Shown in pieces: positions 57,138-64,000 of a stretch of DNA of 64,000 nt. The DNA is from Trichomonas vaginalis G3. Taxonomy: Eukaryota; Parabasalia; Trichomonadida; Trichomonadidae. The first letter of the stretch is position 1; every line of letters begins with the position of its first letter. Under the pieces are notes generated by a model. The model was not told the origin of the DNA. It did no database searches and saw only the letters and a program-made list of their open reading frames with translations. A program made the translations under genes and the position numbers. Location of the stretch: NCBI RefSeq assembly GCF_026262505.1, contig NC_067206.1:20419319-20483318 (forward strand), given 5' to 3'.

Positions 57138-57187
57138 TGTTGTCAAAATGTCATGTTGTCACCATTTTCAAAAAGATGTTAGTTGAC
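57138..57187. repeat. right arm of the 50-bp inverted repeat
   Basis: Pairs with 54,310-54,359. Outward of it is a triple GACCGAGGGACC-type repeat (57,186-57,212). Confidence 0.88.
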
Positions 57188-57337
57188 CGAGGGACCGAGG
57201 GACCGAGGGACCCCCTCAGTAAACATCTCATTTTAACTCACTTTTTTTCTATCTTAAGGAAATTTATGAAAATTCAAGAGGGTAGAAAACAGGTTAGAAA
57301 ACAGGTTAGATCTAACCTTCTACCCTAAAAGTATTTT

Positions 57338-58194
57338 TCAATACTTTTTCAGCACTTTTCCGTAGTTGTATATGAAAGACAATTCGAGATAAAAGTCATA
57401 GTACAATGGTATAATATGCTGCACACCATTTGTTGTGAACCAAACTTGAAAGTCAGAGAAACTGTTACTAGGTGGTTCGTAGAATTTAGAAGCAAAGTCA
57501 TAAACGTCCTTACCAATACATAGAAAACTATTGTTGCTTGAACTGAAACTTGCATGGCACATAACATTTTGAGGGTCAAACACGTTTCTATAAACTGTCA
57601 AATCTGCTGGTGGAAGTATAATTTAAATGGACCATCTGGTGGTAATGGTTCGTTCTGGTTTAGTAACCGAAGAAATTGTGCCCAGAACGTTTGTCTACTT
57701 TCCAAAATAAAAACTCTGTATCTCTTGGAGGGTTAATTTCAATCTTTTGAAATGAAACGGTGGAGTTCATCTTGTCATATTCTAGTTTCAGATAGTATGT
57801 TCCATTTAGTAAAGAGTCGTATTTTCTTGAAATTCCCAATAGTATTTGTTCATTTGAGTTTGAAGTCATTTAGAGTTTTCTCAAGACTTTCGTCTGAACG
57901 AACTGTAAAGATCCTCATTTCATCAAATTTGTCTATAAGACCATCAGAACCTTTATACTGCCATGAAAAGTATACTGCGAACATAAATGCGTTAGTTCTA
58001 TTTGAAAACAAAAACTCTTCTAAATCCTATTGCCTTTGCATCTGAAGGACTTTGAAGCCAACGAATTGGATAGTCAAACCTGTATGAACGGGATGAAATT
58101 TCTTCATCTGAAATAGTCCTACCCATTTGTAAAGATATAGTCTAACGGTTTTGTATCTGCTATCTTTTGTTCTTTGTTTTTCAACCTGAAGCAT
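57338..58194 (-). pseudogene. family B virion protein, decayed copy
   Basis: The C-terminal 87 residues are open and match the intact 62,606 protein closely (FYEPPSNSFSDFQVWFTTNGVQHIIPLYYDFYLELSFIYNY versus FYEPPSGSISDFQVWFTTDGRKRIVPLYHAFYLELSFIYNY pattern). The N-terminal YRFDYPIRWLQSPSDAKAIGFRR string lies near 58,030-58,085. About four breaks. A paralogue in a decayed state, 5 kb from the intact one. Confidence 0.7.
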
Positions 58195-58256
58195 TTAATA
58201 TATGTAAAAATATATGGTTTAAAAAAACGTTTTTACTTCATGCAATTTTTTATTTC

Positions 58257-58633
58257 TCATCTAACAACATGTTGTCTGACTGCTTGAGGGTTAGGTTGGT
58301 ACCATTCGAACTTGACACTTGCAATTCCTTCAATTGCATTCAAAATGTCTGAGTCGGAGTCAACCATTTGTTCTCTCTTTGTAGTCTTGAAAGCGTCAAG
58401 AAGTTTTGCGGCTGTTTGTTCATTGCCATGTGCATAGTAAATGTGACCATCCAAATCTGTTATGGTTAATCTGAGATTGTGTCCTTTCTTATTTCCGTCT
58501 TGTATGGCAGCAAGTACACCCATGAAGCCTTCTTTGTTCTTTCCTTCGTCAAAGTTTACTGTAAAGGTTCGACCAGATGTAATTTGACTTCTAACTTCAC
58601 GGTACTTTCATATGCATATCTTGTTCTTTCCAT
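58257..58633 (-). pseudogene. small E3 gene, unknown
   Basis: 88 residues are open (MGVLAAIQDGNKKGHNLRLTITDLDGHIYYAHGNEQTAAKLL...), with coding-type sequence back to an ATG at 58,633; about one break. Beta-rich, no family recognised. The TITDLDGHIYYAHGN string is suggestive of a small enzyme or structural fold but is not assigned. Confidence 0.45.
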
Positions 58634-58664
58634 GGGAGCATGTCTTCACTACCTTTTTTCCTTC

Positions 58665-58969
58665 TCAAAGGATGCAATTGTTCGTCATGTTTCCATAGAA
58701 TCTGGCAAAGCCGTCGTGTCCTTCAACTTGAGGTTCACTAACATCGAAAGGCATGTCCATAAGACGTTCTTCTTCTAACCTCTCTAGTCTGTTTGGATAA
58801 TTTGCACGTGCTGTTTCCAAATCCATTTCGTAGCGAAGACCAGACAATTTGTCATAGACTTTTATGGGTCTTCCCTTCCTATATTTAAATTCTTCGAAAC
58901 TCTCCAACCATAACTTTGCAACTCTGCTTTTATTCTAGCAGATTTTCTATCCATTCTATATGGGGGCAT
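58665..58969 (-). pseudogene. small E3 gene with basic start, unknown
   Basis: 80 residues are open (MESFEEFKYRKGRPIKVYDKLSGLRYEMDLETARANYPNRLERLEEER), with coding signal to a basic MPPYRMDRKSARIKAEL start at 58,969; about one break. No family recognised. Confidence 0.4.
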
Positions 58970-59004
58970 TTTTATAAAAATAAAAAAAATATTTTTTTTC
59001 TCTT

Positions 59005-59586
59005 TACTTTACATAACCGCCTGCTGCCATAAGTCTTTGACGCCAACCCATACCAGCTAATGAAGGTTGACTTGGTTTAGTTTGGAAACTAAACTTTGGT
59101 TTTGGTTTATCTTCAGTTTTTGGTTTTTCTTCTTCTATCTGTTTTTCGTCACTTTTCGTTCCTTGACTTTACCTCACTTGCAGGAACAGTTGTGTCGTCA
59201 ACATCTTCATAAATATCATATGCCATTTGTTTTTGTTTTCCTTTCAACTTTTTGTGTTTGTTGTAAAGTTTAGAATATTTCGACTCTAAGTCAATGAGAT
59301 GTTCTATAATGAACTGTTGGTCAGTGAAGTAAACTTTTCCATCTGTTGTCTCGAAAGCTCCTTCAGACTTCAATATTTTATTTGTGAGAGTCTGTTTCTT
59401 TTTTGAGATACTAGCCGTTCCATTTTTATGAAAAGTGACTTTATAGTTAGGGTTTGTATTTCCAGACCTGGCACTTTCTATTATTGAATTTTTCTCTTCA
59501 TCTGTAAGTTCTTTGACAGGTTTTGACAATGGTTCTGAACTTTTTGTTTGTGGTGTCAAATCTACCGTTTCAACTTCTTCGGTCAT
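59005..59586 (-). pseudogene. small Maverick protein with 'YKVTFHKNGTASISKKK' motif
   Basis: 145 residues are open from MTEEVETVDLTPQTKSSEP at 59,586. NYKVTFHKNGTASISKKKQTL matches the motif of the proteins at 1498 and 16,453, preceded by an acidic-helical LTDEEKNSIIESARSGN. A coiled-coil helix follows, and a Pro/Lys-rich tail with GMGWRQRLMAAGGY is seen in another frame to about 59,005; about one break. Third member of the family. Its upstream leader TTTACTGAGATGAAATG is also found before the gene at 59,593. Confidence 0.55.
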
Positions 59587-59592
59587 TTCATC

Positions 59593-59757
59593 TCAGTAAA
59601 AAATTTTAGTTTGGTTTGTTTTCAACTGGTTGTTTGGTTTTTTAAGTCGGTCTAAAACTTCCTGAGGTATAGGAAGAACTTGACAAACACGTTGTGTAAC
59701 TGCTGGAAGCCGACAAATCCATCTTGAACCCATTTGTCTCAATGCTGTATTGTTCAT
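59593..59757 (-). CDS. 54-residue E3 protein
   Basis: MNNTALRQMGSRWICRLPAV, then PIPQEVLDRLKK and a short Asn/Lys tail. Hydrophobic/basic with a Pro-rich linker. It starts 21 bp after a promoter-like leader (AGTTTTTTACTGAGATGAA) that is nearly identical to the one upstream of 59,586, which supports it as a real gene. Confidence 0.45.
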   Translation of the reverse strand: MNNTALRQMGSRWICRLPAVTQRVCQVLPIPQEVLDRLKKPNNQLKTNQTKIFY

Positions 59758-59777
59758 TTCATCTCAGTAAAAAACTT

Positions 59778-60203
59778 TACATTCCCCACGTTTGAGGCGG
59801 TTGCGGTTGGTTATTGTTTACCCACTGTTGTGCATGGTTATATCCTCTGTTAAAGAATCTTTCACCTTGGTCCATATAGTGTCCTGCTTGGTTATAGTAG
59901 TCATTTGCTTGTTATAATAGTTTCCTGCTTGTCTTCCTACATTGTCCATCCATCCTTGAACTTTTCCTCTTGTTTCAGGATTTGGAATAAGATTTTGTTG
60001 CATCTCGTGCTACATCCCAACCTTTCTGTACAGTTTGTATAATAGGTTGTGCTTTCTCTTTAAGTATACCTAATGTACTCAAAATCTTCCTTCCAACTCC
60101 AAATCACCTCTCTACTTCCAACTCCAAATACACCTCTGGCTATTGTTCCCACTGCGGGCAAAAATCTGGATGCAACTCCTGCTAACGCGCCAAATAAACC
60201 CAT
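59778..60203 (-). pseudogene. amphipathic membrane-active peptide gene (E3), broken
   Basis: Starts MGLFGALAGVASRFLPAVGTIARGVFG at 60,203, the same Gly-rich amphipathic style as at 20,179 and 63,459. Polar middle (GNYYNKQM...) and NNNQPQPPQTWG end; about two breaks. Divergent from the integrase gene with a 17-bp gap. Confidence 0.5.
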
Positions 60204-60220
60204 TTCTTATGGGTTAAAAA
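60204..60220. promoter_or_regulatory. bidirectional mini-promoter (17-bp divergent gap)
   Basis: TTCTTATGGGTTAAAAA lies between divergent ATGs of a membrane-active peptide gene and the integrase; fits the short-gap class. Confidence 0.45.
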
Positions 60221-61178
60221 ATGACGAATCCAAACAAGGACCCCTATGTTTCTAAAGCGACAAAGAAAGCACTCATGGTAAAAATCTTTAGTTCAACACC
60301 AAATGCTTGGTTTATGGATATCTTGGAAAACATTCCGAGGTATAGAACAGATGGACCACCATACTGGCTAATATTTGTCGGTCAAAACACAAGATACTGT
60401 GAAGCCATACCATTACAGTCCAAAAATATTTTAGATATCTTAGCAGCTTTGACAATATTTGTTGACAAATACCATCCAACAAAACTGACATCTGACTGTG
60501 AAAGTTCTTTCAAATCAGACGATGTAAAAAACTATCTGCGTTCAAAAAATGTAAACCAATATTTCATTGTCGACCAAAACCATTCTGCTCTTGGTGTCAT
60601 TGACGGTTGTATAAAAATGTTAAGAGACTTAAACCAACCACAAGGTGGTGAAGCAAATGAAATGTCATATGACGACAAATATAGACACTTCTCCATGGCA
60701 AAGATGAGACAAGTTTTAAATATTTACAATAGCCGTAAACAAAAAGGTTTGGGAAACCACTCCCCGAAGAAATGAAAAACAACCCTGACTTAGAGAAAGA
60801 CTATATATTTAATAATTTAGTCAAAGAGACAAACAAGAAAGAATGCCGGGCTTCAAACTTCAGAAAGGTGACAAAGTAAAAATAGAAATACCTAAACGCG
60901 ACCCATATGAAAATACTATTGACTATGACAACAATGGGAACCCGACAGGTACTCACGTTCGTGTTCGTAAAAATAGAAGAAAGTATACAAGAGAATATTA
61001 TGAAGTTTTAGGCAAACATGGCAAAATGTACAGACTGCAAGCAGAAGATAAAACTACTATTGTCAGACCTCTTTTCAAACTTGTCAAAGTTCAAGGTGGT
61101 ATACTTTCAAAGACAGTTCCTAACCAATATAAGACAACTCCTGACGAATATGCTAAAGAAGTTGAAAATGACGACTAA
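60221..61178 (+). pseudogene. INT: Maverick DDE integrase (E3), broken
   Basis: 184 residues are open from MTNPNKDPYVSKATKKALMV. The catalytic-core strands include AWFMDILENIPRYRTDGPPYW and TKLTSDCESSFKSDDVKNYL, and a helix DGCIKMLRDLNQ follows. A second open part (60,843-61,178) is the chromodomain-like C-terminus (FKLQKGDKVKIEIPKRDPYE ... KHGKMYRLQAEDKTTIVRPLFKLVKV). About two breaks. Homologous to the E1 integrase at 15,427 but from another lineage. Confidence 0.85.
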
Positions 61179-62587
61179 GCAATTCTATACCATGCGTAAA
61201 CTGTCATGTAAGGTGGCATGTAGTCTTTACTTTGTCCCGTTGTTTGCGTATACCCTGAAACGCGATGTGTATGGTTTCCATCTCCCTGAGTGTTACCCCA
61301 GAAACAATTTATAGCAAACTGAACGTCGTCTTTAACATCATATCCTTTACCTTTTTTCATTGCTGACCAATCCCAAAAATTATGCTTATGCCAACCATCT
61401 CGAGATGTACTTAAATCTATGTAGTGACTGTGTGCAGGTAAGTTTTCACCTGAAATCGTTTTACTTCCACCTGTTTCCTTTGAAGAGTTTGCACAATACA
61501 AAAACCTGTCGACTATTTGAGTCCAAGTTCCAAAACCAAGTACTACTTCTGGTCTGGTAGAGTTCATTGACGTATAAATAGAGCCAACCGGGTAAATAAG
61601 ATTCGGCAAAATTTGTTTAAGCACATTGAGTTCCTGTCTTAGATGTATAATACTATTGTCATTAGATATCAAAGTATCTACAAGACTTGTTGCCGGTGGT
61701 ATTGTTGGAGCTTTACTTGGCAAGGTTGTGTTTAGTGTAATATCATCTGCTGTAAAAGTTGTAAAACTTGTATGTGTATGGTTCTTGTCTGCTTTCTTGT
61801 CATATAAATCTTGAGCAGTGAATTTAATATTATGTTCATCCTTCATGACATAAACATCTTTACATCTAATGTTTCTCATCGTCGTTATGTCGTCATCCGA
61901 TGTTAAACCTTGTGGAAAGTTAGGAGGTTTACAATATAATACATCCCCATCAGGTTCTTCAACCGTTCCTTCAATACTTTCTATAGCAACAGTTGTAAAA
62001 CTTGTATGTGTATGTCCAACGTCACTTTTACTGTTTAAGGTTTCTTGTAAGTTTGTAATATTTGCAATGGTATGTGTATGAGTCTTATTTGCTTTTGTCT
62101 CTAAGGTTTCTTGTAAGTTTGTAATATCAGATATAGAATGTGTATGAGTCTTTTTAGAATATTCGTTTTCAGCTCTTGTCACTTCACTTGACATTTTATT
62201 GTCAACATATGTTTTGTCTGCTAGTTCAGGATGAGTATGTTCTTTTGTTGCATATGTTGCATCTGCTCTGTCATGTTCTTCTTGAACTTTTTCAATGACA
62301 TATTCTTTGTCAGCTTTGTTGTCAACATCTGCTTTCAAAAGAAGTTCTTTTATAGGTTTCTCGTTTAAAGTTCCTTTTGTTGGATTTATACAAACAGTAT
62401 GGTTCTTATTGTCTTGAAATAGAAACTCATTTGTCATTGGGTTTAATGTCAGTTTTAAGTTTCCTTCTTTCAATGACTCAGATATCTTAGAATAGTTTGA
62501 AAAGTTTGTTGTGTTCTTATTTAGAGCTTGTATAATGAGTTGTCGGTTGTGTTGTATTTCTCTCATAGACGCTGTTTCATTTGACAT
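61175..62587 (-). CDS. phage-like fibre protein of E3
   Basis: 470 residues, open. N-terminal anchor helix, then shaft with tandem elements: ISDITNLQETLETKANKTHTHT and IANITNLQETLNSKSDVGHTHT, the classic phage tail-fibre 'H-T-H-T...NLQ-x-x-L' repeats. A further repeat (TTVAIESIEGTVEEPDGDVLYCKPPNFPQGLTSDDD) matches the E2 fibre. The C-terminal knob opens YPVGSIYTSMNSTRPEVVLG, then NLPAHSHYIDLSTSRDG and NHTHRVSGYTQ, ending PPYMTVYAWYRIA, like the E1 knob. Receptor-binding role by analogy. The reading overlaps the integrase end by 4 bp. Confidence 0.85.
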   Translation of the reverse strand: MSNETASMREIQHNRQLIIQALNKNTTNFSNYSKISESLKEGNLKLTLNPMTNEFLFQDNKNHTVCINPTKGTLNEKPIKELLLKADVDNKADKEYVIEKVQEEHDRADATYATKEHTHPELADKTYVDNKMSSEVTRAENEYSKKTHTHSISDITNLQETLETKANKTHTHTIANITNLQETLNSKSDVGHTHTSFTTVAIESIEGTVEEPDGDVLYCKPPNFPQGLTSDDDITTMRNIRCKDVYVMKDEHNIKFTAQDLYDKKADKNHTHTSFTTFTADDITLNTTLPSKAPTIPPATSLVDTLISNDNSIIHLRQELNVLKQILPNLIYPVGSIYTSMNSTRPEVVLGFGTWTQIVDRFLYCANSSKETGGSKTISGENLPAHSHYIDLSTSRDGWHKHNFWDWSAMKKGKGYDVKDDVQFAINCFWGNTQGDGNHTHRVSGYTQTTGQSKDYMPPYMTVYAWYRIA

Positions 62588-62605
62588 TTTTATTCTAGAT
62601 AAAAT
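62588..62605. promoter_or_regulatory. bidirectional mini-promoter (18-bp divergent gap)
   Basis: TTTTATTCTAGATAAAAT, with ATTTTAT/ATAAAAT symmetry, serves the fibre gene and the family B gene at 62,606. Confidence 0.55.
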
Positions 62606-63454
62606 ATGCTTTCAATAGAAAAAGAAAATTCAAGAGTTGCTACAACTAAACCATTAGATGAACTTTTTACGAATGTCGGTCAAAAGTTTGAGACAGAGAC
62701 CGTAAAGCATGAAGGCTATCGTTTTGACTACCCGTTAAGATGGTTAAGAGACCCATCTGTCACAAAAGCTATTGGCTTTCGTAGAATGAAGTTTGTGTCT
62801 GTAGAAGATAAAAGTTTTCCATTTATTGTAAGGTTTCATATAGATTATATATCTGAAGGGAAACGAAAAATGTGGGAAGAAATTGAGCTAATACAAGTTG
62901 ACCTTTCATCTTCTCTACAGACTGCGTTAAAAAATATAGAAGATAAAATAAATTCATGTTATGCAAAATATGCTGATGAATATGCAAATACCGAGAGCAC
63001 ACTTTATGTGAGAATTGTATATGACAAACAAAATTCACAAGTGTCATTTCAAATCTACGAAGACAATCCAAAGAAAGACGAACAAATATATACAGAATTC
63101 ACTGCAATGTCATGGTATTATTTGCAAAGAATGTTAAATCAGAAAGTCGAACTTCCTTTAGCAAATATCTACAGTCGATATGCAAGAGATGAACCATATT
63201 TATTTAAAGATGTTTTCGACCCAGCTGCTATTATAGTTCATGCTTCATTTTCTGGTGCACAAAACTCTTTCTTATGCTTGGCAAATGACTTTTACGAAAA
63301 ACCTACAAAGCTATATGAACCACCAAGTGGAAGTATTTCAGACTTTCAAGTATGGTTTACAACAGATGGAAGAAAGAGAATAGTTCCATTATACCATGCG
63401 TTTTACTTAGAACTTAGTTTCATATACAACTACTATCGAACGGTAAAAATATAA
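62606..63454 (+). CDS. conserved Maverick virion protein, family B (E3 intact copy)
   Basis: 282 residues, open. N-terminal YRFDYPLRWLRDPSVTKAIGFRRMKFV, a central beta-helix mix, then DVFDPAAIIVHASFSGAQNSFLCLANDFY and SISDFQVWFTTDGRKRIVPLYHAFYLELSFIYNY. The family is also at 21,515 and 33,973 and in decayed form at 57,338. Candidate penton or other minor capsid protein; divergent from the fibre, which would be consistent with a fibre-bearing penton. Confidence 0.6.
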   Translation: MLSIEKENSRVATTKPLDELFTNVGQKFETETVKHEGYRFDYPLRWLRDPSVTKAIGFRRMKFVSVEDKSFPFIVRFHIDYISEGKRKMWEEIELIQVDLSSSLQTALKNIEDKINSCYAKYADEYANTESTLYVRIVYDKQNSQVSFQIYEDNPKKDEQIYTEFTAMSWYYLQRMLNQKVELPLANIYSRYARDEPYLFKDVFDPAAIIVHASFSGAQNSFLCLANDFYEKPTKLYEPPSGSISDFQVWFTTDGRKRIVPLYHAFYLELSFIYNYYRTVKI

Positions 63455-63458
63455 TTTT

Positions 63459-63701
63459 TTAATACGGTTGAGGTGTTGGATTTGGTTGCCAACTAGACTG
63501 TGGTGCAGGTTCAGGCTGTTGTATAACAGGAGCTTGTTCTTCTGGTTCAGGGTCTTTAGGTATAATACCAACGAACTGACCTACTCTTTTACCAATATTT
63601 TTGACTCCGTTCCAAATTCCTCTTCCTACGGTTTTTATTCCATTCCATATACCTCTTCCAACTCTTCTGAAGAAGTTTCCAATACTACTGAAGAAACCCA
63701 T
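63459..63701 (-). CDS. amphipathic membrane-active peptide (E3)
   Basis: 80 residues: MGFFSSIGNFFRRVGRGIWNGIKTVGRGIWNGVKNIGKRVG, a repeated Gly/Trp/Lys/Arg amphipathic unit (GRGIWNG(I/V)K), then a Pro/Gln/Glu-rich tail (PQSSWQPNPTPQPY). Strongest example of the virion membrane-active peptide family here. Short gap to the family B stop. Confidence 0.65.
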   Translation of the reverse strand: MGFFSSIGNFFRRVGRGIWNGIKTVGRGIWNGVKNIGKRVGQFVGIIPKDPEPEEQAPVIQQPEPAPQSSWQPNPTPQPY

Positions 63702-63719
63702 TTTACTATATGTAAAAAT

Positions 63720-63995
63720 CTAATGTCCACCTAGTCTCTTACGTTTCCTGTTGAGTTCCATAGCATTCTTTAACTGGAGCTCATACATTCTGTTTCTCCT
63801 CTGGTAGAAAACATATTCTGGGTCAACTCCTGTGTTCGCGTCATCTGCATAAAGTTGTTTATATCCCACTTCAGGGTTTGTATAAAACTCTTTCCATCTC
63901 ATATTTGCATACCATGGTGGCAAACCTAACGCAGCGTCATTTGACATGGCAGTTTGCATTTGTACATCTGTTGGCACTTGACCATAGTTTGCCAT
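63720..63995 (-). CDS. small E3 virion-type protein, unknown
   Basis: 91 residues starting MANYGQVPTDVQMQTAMSND, ending ELNRKRKRLGGH. Trp/Tyr-rich and polar (LPPWYANMRWKEFYTNPEVGYKQLY). The ATG at 63,995 lies 5 bp from the window end, so an upstream extension cannot be excluded. No family recognised. Confidence 0.5.
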   Translation of the reverse strand: MANYGQVPTDVQMQTAMSNDAALGLPPWYANMRWKEFYTNPEVGYKQLYADDANTGVDPEYVFYQRRNRMYELQLKNAMELNRKRKRLGGH

Positions 63996-64000
63996 TGCAG

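Larger units (their letters stand above)
54470..57330. repeat. thirteen palindromic modules centred on AGATCT with covarying arms
   Basis: Cores lie near 54,487, 54,594, 54,712, 54,826, 55,932, 56,388, 56,490, 56,578, 56,690, 56,786, 56,868, 57,059 and 57,310. Core forms are GGTTAGATCTAACC, GGTGAGATCTCACC and TGTTAGATCTAACA; both arms change together in ten of the thirteen. Each is preceded or followed by one to three 12-bp units (GGTTAGAAAACA, GGTTAGAAATGA, GTGAG variants), an outer stem (GGGTAGAA/TTCTACCC or ATGTTAG/CTAACAT) and TAAAATATATTTTT. The four left modules are reversed relative to the nine right ones. Not coding. Confidence 0.85.
41234..64000. mobile_element. decayed Maverick/Polinton sequence E3 (perhaps two merged elements)
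   Basis: Contains, from left to right, a repeat-rich virion-type gene, capsid, minor capsid, SF3 helicase, packaging ATPase, a repeat-rich tract (53.9-57.3 kb), then family-B virion gene remnant, small genes, integrase, fibre, a second family-B gene and an amphipathic peptide. Most genes left of 53 kb are broken, with more than 20 breaks in all; the block at 61.2-64 kb is mostly open. No polymerase is seen within the window. It abuts E2 directly at 41,234 and runs off the right edge. Two copies of family B and two dyad arrays hint at two elements joined together. Older than E2. Confidence 0.8.

Overview
The window looks like nuclear DNA of a trichomonad protist, most likely Trichomonas vaginalis or a close relative. 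The reasons are: intronless genes, an Inr-like start motif just upstream of host ATGs, stop codons that overlap a TAAA poly(A) signal, an ankyrin/DUF3447-type gene, and above all several Maverick (Polinton) elements that fill about 59 of the 64 kb. Assignments rest on reading the sequence by eye; no database search was possible.

Layout. (1) 1 to about 22,810: the right-hand part of a large Maverick (E1), running off the left edge. It carries a major capsid protein, protein-primed DNA polymerase B, two candidate minor-capsid families, a phage-like fibre, an adenine methyltransferase, a DDE integrase, a packaging ATPase and many small proteins. Most genes read open; about six breaks are visible. 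(2) 22,830 to 27,688: a 4.9-kb island of host DNA with three genes: a HAP40-like (huntingtin-associated) protein, an ankyrin-repeat protein and the snoRNP protein NHP2. (3) 27,689 to 41,233: a compact 13.5-kb Maverick/Polinton-like element (E2) with 720-bp terminal inverted repeats (TIRs) that look identical, so it is young. It has capsid, ATPase, polymerase and fibre genes but no visible integrase. Its polymerase carries an HNH-like insertion and its N-terminal region is a separate gene, and each TIR encodes a two-domain putative DNA-binding protein. (4) 41,234 to the right edge: older Maverick sequence (E3, possibly two elements merged), with capsid, SF3 helicase, ATPase, integrase and fibre genes, broken in more than 20 places. 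Inside it, 53.9 to 57.3 kb is a repeat-rich tract without capsid genes: 13 copies of a palindromic module, a 22-bp tandem array and a 304-aa gene, bounded by a perfect 50-bp inverted repeat.

How the genes work together. E1, E2 and E3 share a virion set (double-jelly-roll capsid, candidate penton proteins, an amphipathic membrane-active peptide, packaging ATPase, fibre) plus replication genes, as in other virus-like Mavericks. Gene pairs are often divergent with only 17 to 19 bp between start codons, so one tiny AT-rich quasi-palindrome must serve both directions. Three tandem arrays of short dyad repeats lie between divergent small ORFs in E1 and E3; two of them are interrupted by the same roughly 27-bp sequence. 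These arrays, the TIR-encoded protein, the split HNH-bearing polymerase and the covarying palindrome modules are the least explained parts of the window.
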